From positions 1 to 64,000 of the forward strand of contig DATLYW010000049.1 of NCBI GenBank assembly GCA_035574315.1: a stretch of DNA of 64,000 bases, given 5' to 3'. The notes beneath the pieces were generated by a model. That model was given only the letters and a program-made list of their open reading frames with translations, had not been told where the DNA came from and made no database searches. This DNA comes from Candidatus Zixiibacteriota bacterium (lineage in GTDB: Bacteria; Desulfobacterota; Binatia; UBA9968). The position numbers and the translations under genes were made by a program. Shown piece by piece: positions 24,873 to 34,088 of the stretch (positions are counted from its first letter, which is position 1; each line of letters opens with the position of its first letter).

Positions 24873-25846
24873 ACAGCCTCCCGAGAGCGCCCCGCCGGCG
24901 CGCCCGACAGAAAATCGCGGATCTTGCGCTCGATCGTCTCCGCGTCGCGCTCGGGGTGGAACCAGACGACGTCGCGGTCGCCGCGAAACCACGTGAGCTG
25001 CCGCTTGGCCAGCCGGCGCGTATCGCGCTTCATCAGCTCGAAAGCCTCGGCGAACGCCATCGTTCCGGCGACCACCCACCCCATGTGCCGGTATCCGACG
25101 CTGTTGAGCGACCTCAACCCGAGGCTGTAACCTCTCGATCGAAGCTCCCGGATCTCGTCGACGAGCCCCAGCTCGATCATGCGGGCGCAACGCCGATCGA
25201 TGCGCTGGTAAAGCTCTTTTCGGTCGCGCTCGAGGCCGATCTCCAGAACCTCGTAAACCGCATCCCCGAAGGCGTGGCGCGACTGCCACTCGCTGATCGG
25301 CCTGCCCGTGGTCTCGAAGACCTCGAGGGCGCGGATCACGCGGCGCGCGTCGTTCGGATGGATGCGCGCCGCCGCACGCGGGTCCACGCGCCGCAGCCGC
25401 TCGTGGAGAGGCGCGCTGCCCGATTCCTCCGCCTCGGCGGCCAGCCGCGCCCGCCGCGCCGGGTCCTGGGCTCCGGGCCGGAAAAGTCCTCGCGTCAGCG
25501 CCTTGATGTAGAGGCCGGTTCCGCCGCAAACCACGACCGGCCTGCGCCGGCCATGGATCTCCTCGATCGCCGCTGCCGCCAGGTCCCGGTAGCGCGCTGC
25601 GCTGAACTCTTCGTCGGGATCGACGACGTCGATCAGATGGTGCGGCACGGCGCGGCGCCGCTCCTCCGGCGGCTTGTCGGTGCCCACGTCGAGGTAGCGA
25701 TAGACCTGCTGCGAATCGGCGTTGACGATCTCGGCGCCGAGCGCACACGCGACGCGAAAGGCGACCTCGCTCTTGCCGACGGCGGTGGGCCCCAGGATGA
25801 CGGCGATCCTCGGCTTCATTCCTCCACCGCTACCCCGTTCCGCCAT
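24869..25846 (-). CDS. miaA: tRNA dimethylallyltransferase
   Basis: 325 residues. Adds a dimethylallyl group to A37 of tRNAs reading UNN codons. P-loop GPTAVGKSEVAFRVA near 19, NADSQQVYRYLDVGTDKP near 38, HHLIDVVDPDEEFSAARY near 68 and VCGGTGLYIKALTRGLF near 102 are all family signatures. ATG at 25846 gives nine extra residues; the internal ATG at 25819 is preceded immediately by GGAGGA, too close for a good site, so the start is open between these two. Follows mutL on the same strand with a 46-base gap; mutL-miaA adjacency is widespread. Confidence 0.95.
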   Translation of the reverse strand: MAERGSGGGMKPRIAVILGPTAVGKSEVAFRVACALGAEIVNADSQQVYRYLDVGTDKPPEERRRAVPHHLIDVVDPDEEFSAARYRDLAAAAIEEIHGRRRPVVVCGGTGLYIKALTRGLFRPGAQDPARRARLAAEAEESGSAPLHERLRRVDPRAAARIHPNDARRVIRALEVFETTGRPISEWQSRHAFGDAVYEVLEIGLERDRKELYQRIDRRCARMIELGLVDEIRELRSRGYSLGLRSLNSVGYRHMGWVVAGTMAFAEAFELMKRDTRRLAKRQLTWFRGDRDVVWFHPERDAETIERKIRDFLSGAPAGRSREAV

Positions 25847-25892
25847 CCCGAGAGACTCAAATCCGTTTTATACAACATGCTTAAGAACGATA

Positions 25893-27635
25893 TCACAACC
25901 GGCGCTTGAACATCTTGTCCAGTTCCTCGCGGCCCAGCTCGAGCACCACGGGACGCCCGTGCGGGCACTGGGTGGCGAAATCGATCCCGTCCAGAGCGTC
26001 GAGCAACGCCCGGATTTCCGCCGTCTCGAGCTTGCGGTGGGCGCGGATCACGCCGTGGCAGGCGAGGCTCGCCAGCCGCTCCTCGATCTCTCCGGCGGGC
26101 GCAGCCGAAGCCTCCACCTCGGCCAGCTCGGCGACCATGCTCCGAACGACCTCTCGGTAGTCGCCCTCCGGCAACAGCGCCGGCACGGCGTGGATGGCGT
26201 AGCCTCCCGGCCCGAACGGCTCGAGATCGAAGCCGAGTCGGCTCAATTCCGGAACGGCGCGCTCGAGCAAGGTGCCTTCGCCCGCCGGCAGCTCGAGCGT
26301 CTGGGGAACGAGCAGGCTCTGCTTTTCGACGGCGCCTTCCTTCCACTGGCGGCGAAGCCTCTCGAACACAACCCGCTCGTGCGCCGCGTGCTGGTCGATC
26401 AGCGCAAGCCCGCGGCTCGAAGCGCAGACGACGTAGCAGCCGAGAACCTGCCCGAGAATCGTCATCGAGCCGAAAAAACCCCGCTCCGATGCTCCGCCTC
26501 TCTCCTGCTCCGCCTCGCGGGGAGCCGTTTCCGCGACCCGGGAATCCCTGGCGCCCGGATGCGGCGGCCGGCTGCCGACATACGGGAGCGCCGTTTCCGC
26601 GACCGCGGGAAAGGCCTGCGGCGCGCCTGCCGCCGCGGCGGGCTTTTTCGCTTCCCGCCGCAGGCCGTCTTCAACGGCGCCGGCCACGACCTCGTGGACC
26701 TCGGCCTGGCGCCGAAACCGCACCTCGATCTTCGCCGGGTGCACGTTCACGTCGACCTCTTCGAGGGGAATCTCCAGGAAGACCAGAGCGGCGGGATAGC
26801 GCCCCTTCATCAACAGCGTCCGGTAGCCGTGGAGCACGGCGTGCGTGAGCACCCTGTCGCGGACGTAGCGGCGGTTGACGAAGGTCATCATGTAGCGTGC
26901 GTTCGGAAAGGACGCCGGCGCGGTGCTGATAAATCCCCGGACCGCGCGGGCGCCGCGGGCCGACGCGAACGGCGCCATCCCCGCCGCGATCTCGTCGCCC
27001 CAGACCTGACGCAGCCGCTCCTTTTCCGTCGCCACCGCCACGTAGTCGGCCAGGAGCGAGCCGCCGTGAAACAGCCGGAAGTGCACTGCGGGGTATGCCA
27101 GCGCCATGCGGTTGACCACATCGGCGATGTGGCCCAGCTCGGTCGCCGGCGCCTTGAGAAATTTCCGCCGCGCCGGCGTGTTGAAGAAGAGGTCGCGCAC
27201 CTCCACCGAGGTCCCCGCAGGCGCCGCCGCCACGACAGGCTCGCTTTTCTTCCCCCCTTCCACCCGCAGGCGGTACGCAGCCTCGCTCCCGCGGCTGCGC
27301 GAAACGATCTCTACGCGGGAAACCGACGCAATGCTCGGCAGCGCCTCGCCGCGAAACCCCAGCGTCGCGATCCGCGTGAGCCCCTCCTCGTCCCGCAGCT
27401 TGCTCGTCGAGTGGCGCTCCACGGCGAGGCTGAGATCGTCGGGCTCCATGCCCTCGCCGTTATCGACCACGCGCAAAAGCCCGACCCCGCTCGCTTCGGC
27501 CCAGACCGAAATCTCGGTGGCGCCCGCGTCGAGAGCGTTCTCGATCAGCTCCTTGACCACCGACGCGGGCCGCTCGACGACCTCGCCCGCGGCGATGCGG
27601 CTGGCCATGTCGGCCGAAAGAATCTGGATCTTCAA
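25893..27635 (-). CDS. mutL: DNA mismatch repair protein MutL
   Basis: 580 residues. A GHKL ATPase N-terminus (ELIENALDAGAT, VVDNGEGM, RHSTSKL, TLGFRGEALPSIASV) is joined by a variable linker (about 335-390, Pro/Ala/Glu rich) to a C-terminal dimerisation domain. That domain keeps the endonuclease metal site: DQHAAHERVVFE, ACHGVIRAHRKL and CPHGRPVV. MutL should therefore nick DNA itself, as expected for organisms without MutH. The ATG at 27635 opens a 331-base gap that separates it from a divergent gene. Confidence 0.96.
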   Translation of the reverse strand: MKIQILSADMASRIAAGEVVERPASVVKELIENALDAGATEISVWAEASGVGLLRVVDNGEGMEPDDLSLAVERHSTSKLRDEEGLTRIATLGFRGEALPSIASVSRVEIVSRSRGSEAAYRLRVEGGKKSEPVVAAAPAGTSVEVRDLFFNTPARRKFLKAPATELGHIADVVNRMALAYPAVHFRLFHGGSLLADYVAVATEKERLRQVWGDEIAAGMAPFASARGARAVRGFISTAPASFPNARYMMTFVNRRYVRDRVLTHAVLHGYRTLLMKGRYPAALVFLEIPLEEVDVNVHPAKIEVRFRRQAEVHEVVAGAVEDGLRREAKKPAAAAGAPQAFPAVAETALPYVGSRPPHPGARDSRVAETAPREAEQERGGASERGFFGSMTILGQVLGCYVVCASSRGLALIDQHAAHERVVFERLRRQWKEGAVEKQSLLVPQTLELPAGEGTLLERAVPELSRLGFDLEPFGPGGYAIHAVPALLPEGDYREVVRSMVAELAEVEASAAPAGEIEERLASLACHGVIRAHRKLETAEIRALLDALDGIDFATQCPHGRPVVLELGREELDKMFKRRL

Positions 27636-27772
27636 GCGCTCGCGCCCTTCGCGTCAGACATTAGCCCACCGCCAATTCCCCGGTCAAGAAAAAGGCGTCG
27701 TTGAACATCGCGCCGAGAAGCCCTAAGCTACTCCTCGGTTCCCGCTCGAAAGCCCGTGGGTAGCCGGGCGTG

Positions 27773-27942
27773 CATCGGAAGATGGCCGAGACCCGGGATA
27801 ACGACAGTGGACGGCTTCCCGTTCCCGGTTTCAGGCCTTTGGGCGAACCACTGGACCCGTGAGCAGTTGAACCGCGGCGCCCCGGAAGGTCTCCGCCACC
27901 CGCCGCCATGATGGGATGTCTACGTATTTACGAACTCGCCAA
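27773..27942 (+). repeat. conserved upstream repeat, copy B (before the BFN-PDZ gene)
   Basis: Related to 18901-19071 at roughly 70 percent by eye. It lies in the 331-base gap (27636-27966) between divergent mutL and the BFN-PDZ gene, ending 24 bases before the latter. The rest of the gap, 27636-27772, shows no gene or hairpin I can support. Both copies precede plus-strand genes at short distance, so a role in their expression is the simplest idea. The minus strand of both copies can be read as short related peptides (DIVSWR... and DIPSWR...), but stop codons and changes do not look like a maintained gene. Confidence 0.65.
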
Positions 27943-27966
27943 TAATTCCATTCGCCCGGGGGCTCT

Positions 27967-28764
27967 ATGCGAATCACGATCGCCGTCTCCACCTTGCCGT
28001 TGCTCTTCTCGCTACTGATCCCGCCTGCGCCCCGCGCGGCGCAGGACGCGGACGCCGTCGAAGCGAAGATCAAGACCTTGCTGGTCGATCCGCGATCCCA
28101 GACCCCGGTCGTGGTGCTGGAAACGGTGGCGGAAAAACAGCTCCTGCCGATCTGGATCGACGTGGCCGAAGCGCGCGCGATCGCGATGGAGCTCGAGCAC
28201 ATCGGGCCGCCGCGCCCGCTCACTCACGATCTGATCCGCAACCTGCTCCGCGCCCTGGGAGCGACGCTGCAGCGCGTGACCATCACCGAGATCAAGAACG
28301 GCACTTACTACGCCATTCTGTCGCTTCGTTTCCAGCGCCAGGACCTGCAGATCGACTCGCGGCCGAGCGACGCCATCGCCGTCGCGCTCAGGATGAAGGC
28401 GCCGATCTACGCTTCGCGGCGCGTGCTCGCTCAGGCCCAGCCGGTCCCGGGCTCCGGCGATCAACCCGAGTCGTTGCAGAAGCGGCTCCGCTTCCAGGGG
28501 CAGAATCTAACGACCGAGCTGGCCTCGCTCCTCAACGCGCCGGACGCCCGCGGCGTTCTGGTGTCCGACGTCGAGGCGGGGGGACCGGCGATGGCCGCCG
28601 GGCTGCAGCGGGGCGACGTCATCACCCGCGCCAACGGGACGAAGATCGACAACGTGACGGACCTCGAAGCCTTCCTGCTGCGTCAAAAGCCCCCGGCTCG
28701 CATCCGGTTCGAGGTAATAAAAAAGGGCAAGCCCACGCTCATCGTCGTGGACCTGCCCTCCTGA
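27967..28764 (+). CDS. exported BFN (DUF151) domain protein with C-terminal PDZ domain
   Basis: 265 residues. A signal peptide (MRITIAVSTLPLLFSLLIPPAPRAA) is followed by the bifunctional nuclease fold DUF151 (about 32-150; VVVLETVAEKQLLPIWIDVAEARAIA, RPLTHDLIRNLLRALGA, DSRPSDAIAVALRMKAPIY). Next comes a PDZ domain (about 175-260; GVLVSDVEAGGPAMAAGLQRGDVITRANG). Cytosolic DUF151 proteins are usual; an exported one with a PDZ tail is unusual and suggests a periplasmic adaptor or sensor rather than a nuclease. Start ATG at 27967 follows repeat copy B. Convergent with the UbiD gene. Confidence 0.85.
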   Translation: MRITIAVSTLPLLFSLLIPPAPRAAQDADAVEAKIKTLLVDPRSQTPVVVLETVAEKQLLPIWIDVAEARAIAMELEHIGPPRPLTHDLIRNLLRALGATLQRVTITEIKNGTYYAILSLRFQRQDLQIDSRPSDAIAVALRMKAPIYASRRVLAQAQPVPGSGDQPESLQKRLRFQGQNLTTELASLLNAPDARGVLVSDVEAGGPAMAAGLQRGDVITRANGTKIDNVTDLEAFLLRQKPPARIRFEVIKKGKPTLIVVDLPS

Positions 28765-28780
28765 CCGCCGCCGGAACCGG

Positions 28781-30217
28781 CTATTTCTTGCCGTTGCCGA
28801 AGAGCACCGCGCCCCACTTTTTCGCCGTCGCGTCCAGGACCTCGCGGCTCGACTCCGCCACGGCCGGAAAATCCTTCATCCACTCGTACGGCCGCGTCGC
28901 GTCGATGATCGCCCGCGAGTTGAAGCCCTTCTTGCCCTTGGGGACAATCGGATCGAGCGGCCCGCTCCAGCAGCGGCGGATGATGTCGATGTCCTCGGCC
29001 GGATCGCAGCGGGTGGCCATCGCCCAGATCACGTCGTCCGTGTTCGACGGATCGATGTCGTCGTCGACCACCACCACGAAGCGTCCCAGATAGGCGCCGG
29101 CGTGGCACTGCGAGGCGACGAGCGCCGCCTGCTTCGCGTGACCCGGGTAGCGCTGCTTGATCGAAACGATCAGCATCAACCGGCTGCCGCCGGAAACGGT
29201 CAGCCACACCCCTTTGACATCGGGCACGCCCGCCTTTTCCATCTCGTCCCAGATCAGGGCGGAACGCAGGTAGGAGCGGTACCAGCCCAGCTCCGCGGGC
29301 GGCCTGCCCGGAGGCGACCCCAGGATGATCGGGTCGTTGCGATGATAAAGCCGCTTGACCTTGACGATCGGCTCCGGCCGCTCGTCGCTCGCGTAGTAGC
29401 CGGTCCACTCGCCGAACGGCCCCTCGCTGCGCGGCTGATCGAAGATCGCGTCGCCCTCGATCACGATCTCCGCGTTTGCCGGAATCGGCAGGCCCGAGTA
29501 TTCTCCTTCGATCATTTCCAGCGGCTCGCCCCGGACGCCGCCGATGAACTCGAACTCCGAGACTCCGTAGGGGACCTCGATGCTGCCGCCGAGGAAGATC
29601 AGCGGATCGTGGCCGAAGGACATGGCGACCTTGCACGGCCGGCCGGTGCTCGAATACTTTTCGCGGTGGATGCGGCCGTGCTTGCCCGGCGAGATGTAAA
29701 AGCCGACCGTGTCCTTGTCGTGGATCATGACCCGATAGGTGCCGTAGTTGACCCACCCCTCGTCGGGATCGCGCGTGATGTCCACGCTGCCGGTGCCGAT
29801 GTAGCGGCCGCCGTCCTTGTCGTGCCACAGCGGCGTGGGAAACTTCAGCAGATCGATCTCGCCCTCCCGGTAGACGTTCTCGAAGAGCGGGCTCTTGGTC
29901 ACGAACCTGGGCGGGATCGGCTTGATCTTCTTGTAGTGTTCCTTCCAGATCCGGACGAAGTCCATCTTCGTATCGCCCGGAGGGAGCCCGAGCGTGAGCG
30001 CCAGACGCTTCCGCGACGCCAGCGAGTTGGACAGGACCCGATAGCCCTTGGGATAGCCCTTGATCTCGTCGAACAGGACCGCGGGGCCGTCTTCCTTGTG
30101 GTGGACCAGCTCGGTGATCGCGCCGATCTCCAGATTCCAGTCGCAGTTCGTGAGCGTCTTCAGCTCGCCCATCTCTTCCGCGATCTGGATCCACTCTCTG
30201 AGGTCCTGATATTCCAT
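28781..30217 (-). CDS. UbiD family (prenylated-FMN) decarboxylase
   Basis: 478 residues. UbiD enzymes decarboxylate aromatic or unsaturated acids reversibly using prenylated FMN. Signatures: GSVDITRDPDEGWVNYGTYR near 143, GHDPLIFLGGS, EGPFGEWTGYY with the catalytic Glu-x-x-x-Arg type motif (GDAIFDQPRSEGPFGEWTG), and a C-terminal KGFNSRAIIDATRPYEW. ATG at 30217 has GGAAGGAG about ten bases upstream. It stands alone: no UbiX flavin prenyltransferase is near, so cofactor must come from elsewhere. Whether it serves quinone synthesis or aromatic degradation is unknown. Confidence 0.88.
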   Translation of the reverse strand: MEYQDLREWIQIAEEMGELKTLTNCDWNLEIGAITELVHHKEDGPAVLFDEIKGYPKGYRVLSNSLASRKRLALTLGLPPGDTKMDFVRIWKEHYKKIKPIPPRFVTKSPLFENVYREGEIDLLKFPTPLWHDKDGGRYIGTGSVDITRDPDEGWVNYGTYRVMIHDKDTVGFYISPGKHGRIHREKYSSTGRPCKVAMSFGHDPLIFLGGSIEVPYGVSEFEFIGGVRGEPLEMIEGEYSGLPIPANAEIVIEGDAIFDQPRSEGPFGEWTGYYASDERPEPIVKVKRLYHRNDPIILGSPPGRPPAELGWYRSYLRSALIWDEMEKAGVPDVKGVWLTVSGGSRLMLIVSIKQRYPGHAKQAALVASQCHAGAYLGRFVVVVDDDIDPSNTDDVIWAMATRCDPAEDIDIIRRCWSGPLDPIVPKGKKGFNSRAIIDATRPYEWMKDFPAVAESSREVLDATAKKWGAVLFGNGKK

Positions 30218-30350
30218 CGGTCGGTGCTCCTTCCTGGATCGCCGCCGGCAAAAGCGTCGGGATCGGTTGGACCTTAACGGAATTTCCCCGGAGGGTCAAG
30301 ACGACGGCGCGTTCGTTGAAATCGCCGCCGGCCCGTGGTAGCCAATCCGA

Positions 30351-30821
30351 GTGCGAGAGAAAATCGTCGATCTTCCGCGTCTCTGCGAGGCCGTCGCGGC
30401 GGCCAGGGCCGCGGGCCGGAAGGTCGTCTTCACCAACGGATGCTTCGATCTGCTGCACCGGGGCCACCTCCACGTGCTGCGCGAAGCCAAGGCCCGCGGG
30501 GACCTTCTGGTCGTGGGCGTCAACAGCGACCGCTCGGTTCGCGGGCTGAAGGGACCCGGCCGGCCGATCTTGTCCGAGGAGGAGCGGCTCGAGTTGATTG
30601 CCGCTCTGGAGATGGTAGATTATGTCGTCCTCTTCGATGCTCCCGATCCGTACGACGTGATCGCCGCGGTTCGCCCCGACGTGCTCGTAAAGGGAGGCGA
30701 CTGGGCCGAGTCGGAGATCGTGGGAGCGGACATCGTGATCGGGGACGGCGGCACCGTGTGCGTCGTTCCCTACCTGAAGGGGTTTTCGACCAGCGAGATC
30801 ATAGCGAGGATACGGAGCTGA
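30351..30821 (+). CDS. rfaE2: D-glycero-beta-D-manno-heptose 1-phosphate adenylyltransferase
   Basis: 156 residues, the adenylyltransferase half of HldE as a separate protein. [22 protein letters not shown] (about 25-46) contains the nucleotidyltransferase HxGH motif (HRGH), and [18 protein letters not shown] and [18 protein letters not shown] follow. It makes ADP-heptose for the LPS core. The kinase half (rfaE1) is encoded at 34936-35946 on the other strand. GTG start at 30351. rpmB begins two bases after its stop, so the two are co-transcribed. Confidence 0.93.
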   Translation: MREKIVDLPRLCEAVAAARAAGRKVVFTNGCFDLLHRGHLHVLREAKARGDLLVVGVNSDRSVRGLKGPGRPILSEEERLELIAALEMVDYVVLFDAPDPYDVIAAVRPDVLVKGGDWAESEIVGADIVIGDGGTVCVVPYLKGFSTSEIIARIRS

Positions 30822-30823
30822 TC

Positions 30824-31015
30824 ATGGCGAGAGTTTGCGCGATTTGCGGCAAGGGCCGCTCCATCGGATACAACGTCAGCCACGCCAACAACAAGACCAA
30901 GAGAGCCTGGCGCCCCAACCTGCAGCGCGTCCGCGCCCGATTCGAAGGGAGAGTCAAGCGCGCCCTGGTCTGCACCGACTGCATCCACTCCGGACGGGTG
31001 GAGAAGGTGGCTTGA
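30824..31015 (+). CDS. rpmB: 50S ribosomal protein L28
   Basis: 63 residues. [20 protein letters not shown] and [12 protein letters not shown] are the bL28 signature. Two CxxC pairs (CAIC at 5-8 and CTDC near 51) show the zinc-binding form. ATG at 30824 follows the rfaE2 stop. Downstream are two TTGAAC-type repeats and the convergent end of rel; no clear hairpin terminator is seen. Confidence 0.95.
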   Translation: MARVCAICGKGRSIGYNVSHANNKTKRAWRPNLQRVRARFEGRVKRALVCTDCIHSGRVEKVA

Positions 31016-31021
31016 ATAAAT

Positions 31022-31068
31022 AGTTCGAGCCGTTCAACCGCTGCGCTCCGTTCAAGCCGTTCAAACCG
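31022..31068. repeat. GTTCAA-unit repeat copy after rpmB
   Basis: Four GTTC units around the core CGCTGCGCTCC (31039-31049), starting six bases after the rpmB stop codon. Same organisation as the copy inside imuB. Confidence 0.65.
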
Positions 31069-31159
31069 TGCCGTTGGAACCCGCGGTCGAGGAGATTCTC
31101 GACGGTTTTGCGCTGCCGTCGGCTCAAGAAAAGCCTTGAAGGAGTCCTTCGGGAACCGC

Positions 31160-31232
31160 CGGGCTCCGTTCAGCCGGTCGGACCGTAGCGAGGGCCGAAC
31201 GGCTCGAACCGCTTGAAGGCCTGAACGGCTCT
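31160..31232. repeat. degenerate TTGAAC/GTTCAG repeat before the rel stop codon
   Basis: Contains ggctccgttcagccggtcgg and later gaacggctcgaaccgcttga, a diverged copy of the family without the exact 11-bp core. Together with 31022-31068 it fills most of the 218-base convergent gap between rpmB and rel. No terminator-like stem followed by a T run is visible. Confidence 0.5.
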
Positions 31233-31233
31233 C

Positions 31234-33435
31234 TCATCTCGCTTCTTCCTTCAGACCGGTATCGCGCTCGGCGGCCGACACCGCCCGGCCACGGCCCCGC
31301 ACCGCCCGGTAAACCCCTTTGACCTTCGAGACGTTGCCGAGCACCTGCTTGAGGTGCTCGGAGTCCCGGATCATCACCTCGAAGGTGTTGATCGCCTTCT
31401 CCCCGGAGAACGTCCGCACCTGCGCGCGGGCGATATTGGCCTCGGCGCTGGTGATCGCCGCGCTGATGGCGGCCAGCAGGCCCGGGCGATCCACGCAGGA
31501 GACCTCGATCTTCACCGGCCTGAGCGACTGAACGCCCTCTTCCCAGCTCACCTCGATCTTGCGATGCGGGTCGCTCTCCAGCACCGTCGAACAATCGACG
31601 GTGTGCACGGTCACGCCCCGGCCGCGCGTGATGAAGCCGACGATCCGCTCGCCGGGAAGCGGGTGGCAGCAGAGGGCGAAGCGAACCAGCACGTCGTTGA
31701 CTCCCTTGACCCGGATTCCGTGGCTCTTGCGCTTGGTCGAAACGAGGCGGAACAGCCGCTCGAGCGACCCCTCGGTGCGCTTGTAGGCGGCGTCGAGCTT
31801 TTCCGGAGGCACGAGCTTCGCCAGGACGTGGCGCGACGTGATCTTGCCGTAGCCCAGGGCGGCGAGCAGCGCTTCCTCGTCCCTGAGGCCGAACTCCCCG
31901 GCGAGCCATTCGATTTTTCCCTCCCGCCTGAGCGCCGCGTAGTCCAGCCCGTGGCGGTGCAGGTCGCTTTCGAGGATCTCCCGTCCCAGAGCGAGGCTGC
32001 GCTCGCGTTGCTGGGACTTGAGCCAGCTCCGGATCTTCGCCTTCGCCCGCGGCGTCTTCACGAGCTTCAGCCAGTCGCGGCTCGGCACCTGGTTGGGAGT
32101 GGTGATGATCTCGACGGTATCGCCGCTGCGCAGGATGTACTTGGGCGGCACGAGCTGGCCGTTGACCCGCGCCCCGGAGCAATGCATGCCGATGTCCGAG
32201 TGAATGCGGTAGGCGAAATCGATGACGGTCGACCCCTTGGGAAAATTCAAGAGGTCGCCTTTGGGCGTGAAAACGTAGATCTCGTCCGGGAAGAGGTCCT
32301 CCTTGAGGCTGTGGAGGAATTCCTGCGGGTCCTGAAGGTTCTGCTGCCACTCGAGCAGCTGACGTAGCCAGGCGAACCGCTGTCCCTCGCTCACCCGGAA
32401 GTCCTCCCCCTCCTTGTAGCGCCAGTGCGCCGCCACTCCCTCCTCGGCGACGCGATGCATCTCGTGCGTGCGAATCTGGATCTCCATCCGTTCGCCGTAG
32501 GGGCCGATCACGCTGGTGTGGAGCGACTGGTACATGTTCGGCTTCGGCAGCGCGATGTAGTCCTTGAACCGCCCCGGAACCGGCCGCCACATCGAATGGA
32601 TCACGCCGAGAGCCTCGTAGCATTCCCGCTGGGTGTCGACCAGAACCCGGAAGGCGACGAGATCGTAGATCTGGTCGTAGAGCAGATTCTGGCTCTCCAT
32701 CTTCTGGTAGATGCTGTAGAAGTGCTTCGGCCGGCCGCTGACCTCGGCCTCGATCCCCTCCGACTCGAGCTTGCGCTGCAGGACCGAGATCACTTCCGCG
32801 ATGTACTTCTCGCGGTCCGCCTTCTTCTTGGCGACGTTGCGCTTGAGCTGGTAGTAGATCTCCGGGTGGAGATACTTGAGCGCCAGATCCTCCAGCTCGC
32901 TCTTGATCCAGGCGATCCCCACGCGGTGCGCGAGCGGCGCGTAGATGTCCAGCGTCTCCTGCGCGGTGAGGATCTGCTTGTCCGGAGGAAGGTGGTCGAG
33001 CGTGCGCATGTTGTGGACCCGGTCGGCGAGCTTGATCAGGATCACCCGCACGTCCTTGCCCATGGCGAGCAGCATCTTGCGGAAGTTCTCCGCCTGCTTC
33101 TCCTCGCGGCTGGTGAAGTTGGCGCGGCTCAGCTTGGTGACCCCGTCCACCAGAGCCGCGACTTCGCGGCCGAACAGCCCCTTGATCTCGTCGACCGTGG
33201 TGAGGGTGTCCTCGACGGTATCGTGCAGGAGCCCGCTCGCGATGCTGGGCTCGTCCATTTTGAGGTCCGCGATGATGCCCGCGACGGCGAGCGGATGGGT
33301 GAGGAAGGGTTCCCCGGAAAGCCTCTTCTGGCCCGTGTGCACCCTCGCCGAAAAATCGTACGCCCGGCGGATCAGCTCCACGTTCGCCGCGGGATGGTAC
33401 GACTGGACCTTTTCGACGAGATCGTTGATGTTCAT
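31234..33435 (-). CDS. bifunctional (p)ppGpp synthetase/hydrolase Rel
   Basis: 733 residues. Makes and degrades the alarmone (p)ppGpp. An HD hydrolase domain (about 20-170) has HDTVEDTLTTVDEI and DRVHNMRTLDHLP; the synthetase (about 230-345) has YDLVAFRVLVDTQRECYEALG and PKPNMYQSLHTSVIGPYGERMEIQIRT (given in parts). TGS (about 385-445) and a C-terminal ACT domain (about 655-725) follow. Intact HD and the synthetase residues argue for a RelA/SpoT hybrid, the single long Rel of most non-gamma bacteria. Last gene of the 33-kb envelope cluster, eight bases after gmk. No rpoZ lies between gmk and rel, where it is commonly found. Confidence 0.95.
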   Translation of the reverse strand: MNINDLVEKVQSYHPAANVELIRRAYDFSARVHTGQKRLSGEPFLTHPLAVAGIIADLKMDEPSIASGLLHDTVEDTLTTVDEIKGLFGREVAALVDGVTKLSRANFTSREEKQAENFRKMLLAMGKDVRVILIKLADRVHNMRTLDHLPPDKQILTAQETLDIYAPLAHRVGIAWIKSELEDLALKYLHPEIYYQLKRNVAKKKADREKYIAEVISVLQRKLESEGIEAEVSGRPKHFYSIYQKMESQNLLYDQIYDLVAFRVLVDTQRECYEALGVIHSMWRPVPGRFKDYIALPKPNMYQSLHTSVIGPYGERMEIQIRTHEMHRVAEEGVAAHWRYKEGEDFRVSEGQRFAWLRQLLEWQQNLQDPQEFLHSLKEDLFPDEIYVFTPKGDLLNFPKGSTVIDFAYRIHSDIGMHCSGARVNGQLVPPKYILRSGDTVEIITTPNQVPSRDWLKLVKTPRAKAKIRSWLKSQQRERSLALGREILESDLHRHGLDYAALRREGKIEWLAGEFGLRDEEALLAALGYGKITSRHVLAKLVPPEKLDAAYKRTEGSLERLFRLVSTKRKSHGIRVKGVNDVLVRFALCCHPLPGERIVGFITRGRGVTVHTVDCSTVLESDPHRKIEVSWEEGVQSLRPVKIEVSCVDRPGLLAAISAAITSAEANIARAQVRTFSGEKAINTFEVMIRDSEHLKQVLGNVSKVKGVYRAVRGRGRAVSAAERDTGLKEEAR

Positions 33436-33443
33436 CGCTCGGC

Positions 33444-34088
33444 CTACGGCGCCGGCAGCCCCCGAGCCCGGGCGCCGCGCCCGCGCAGGCGCGCGGTCTT
33501 CTGCCTTTCCGCCAGGACGATCGCCCGCAACAGCCCCACCGCCTTGCGCACGTTGTCGTTGACGACGTAATAATCGTAGCGCATCAGCTCGCGAATTTCA
33601 CGCCGGGCGTTGGCGAGCCGGCGCCGGATCGTCTCCCGGCCCTCCGTCCCGCGCCGGGCCAGGCGCCGCTCCAGTTCCTTCCAGGACGGGGGCAGGAGAA
33701 AGATCGAAACCGCGCGGGGGTACCTCCGCTTGATCTTGCGGGCGCCCTGGACATCGATGTCGAGCAGCACGTCGACTCCCCGCGCGATGGAGCGGTCGAG
33801 CGGCGCCCTCGGGGTTCCGTAAAAGAATCCGTGGACCTTCGCCCATTCGGCGAACGCCCCCCGCGCGCGCATCGCGGCGAACTGCCGCGGCGTGACGAAA
33901 TGGTATTCGCGCCCGTCGACCTCCGATCCGCGCCGGGCCCGCGTCGTGCACGACACGGACAGACGGATGTCGGGCAGCAACGAAAGCAGCTTGCCGATCA
34001 CGGTACTTTTTCCCGTCCCCGAGGGCGCCGATACGATGAAGACGATGCCTTCGCGGCCTTTGGCGGCAGACTTGTCCAGTTTTTTCAC
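33444..34088 (-). CDS. gmk: guanylate kinase
   Basis: 214 residues. Phosphorylates GMP to GDP. P-loop SAPSGTGKSTVIGKLL near 19-34, SCTTRARRGSEVDGREYHFV near 48-67 binds GMP, and DVLLDIDVQGARKIK near 105 is typical. The ATG at 34088 overlaps the yicC stop (ATGA). yicC-gmk-rel is a widespread arrangement. Confidence 0.95.
   Translation of the reverse strand: MKKLDKSAAKGREGIVFIVSAPSGTGKSTVIGKLLSLLPDIRLSVSCTTRARRGSEVDGREYHFVTPRQFAAMRARGAFAEWAKVHGFFYGTPRAPLDRSIARGVDVLLDIDVQGARKIKRRYPRAVSIFLLPPSWKELERRLARRGTEGRETIRRRLANARREIRELMRYDYYVVNDNVRKAVGLLRAIVLAERQKTARLRGRGARARGLPAP

Noticed and set aside
31016..31233. Terminator for rpmB and rel
   Set aside because: The convergent gap is filled by repeats; no GC stem with a following T run could be supported.
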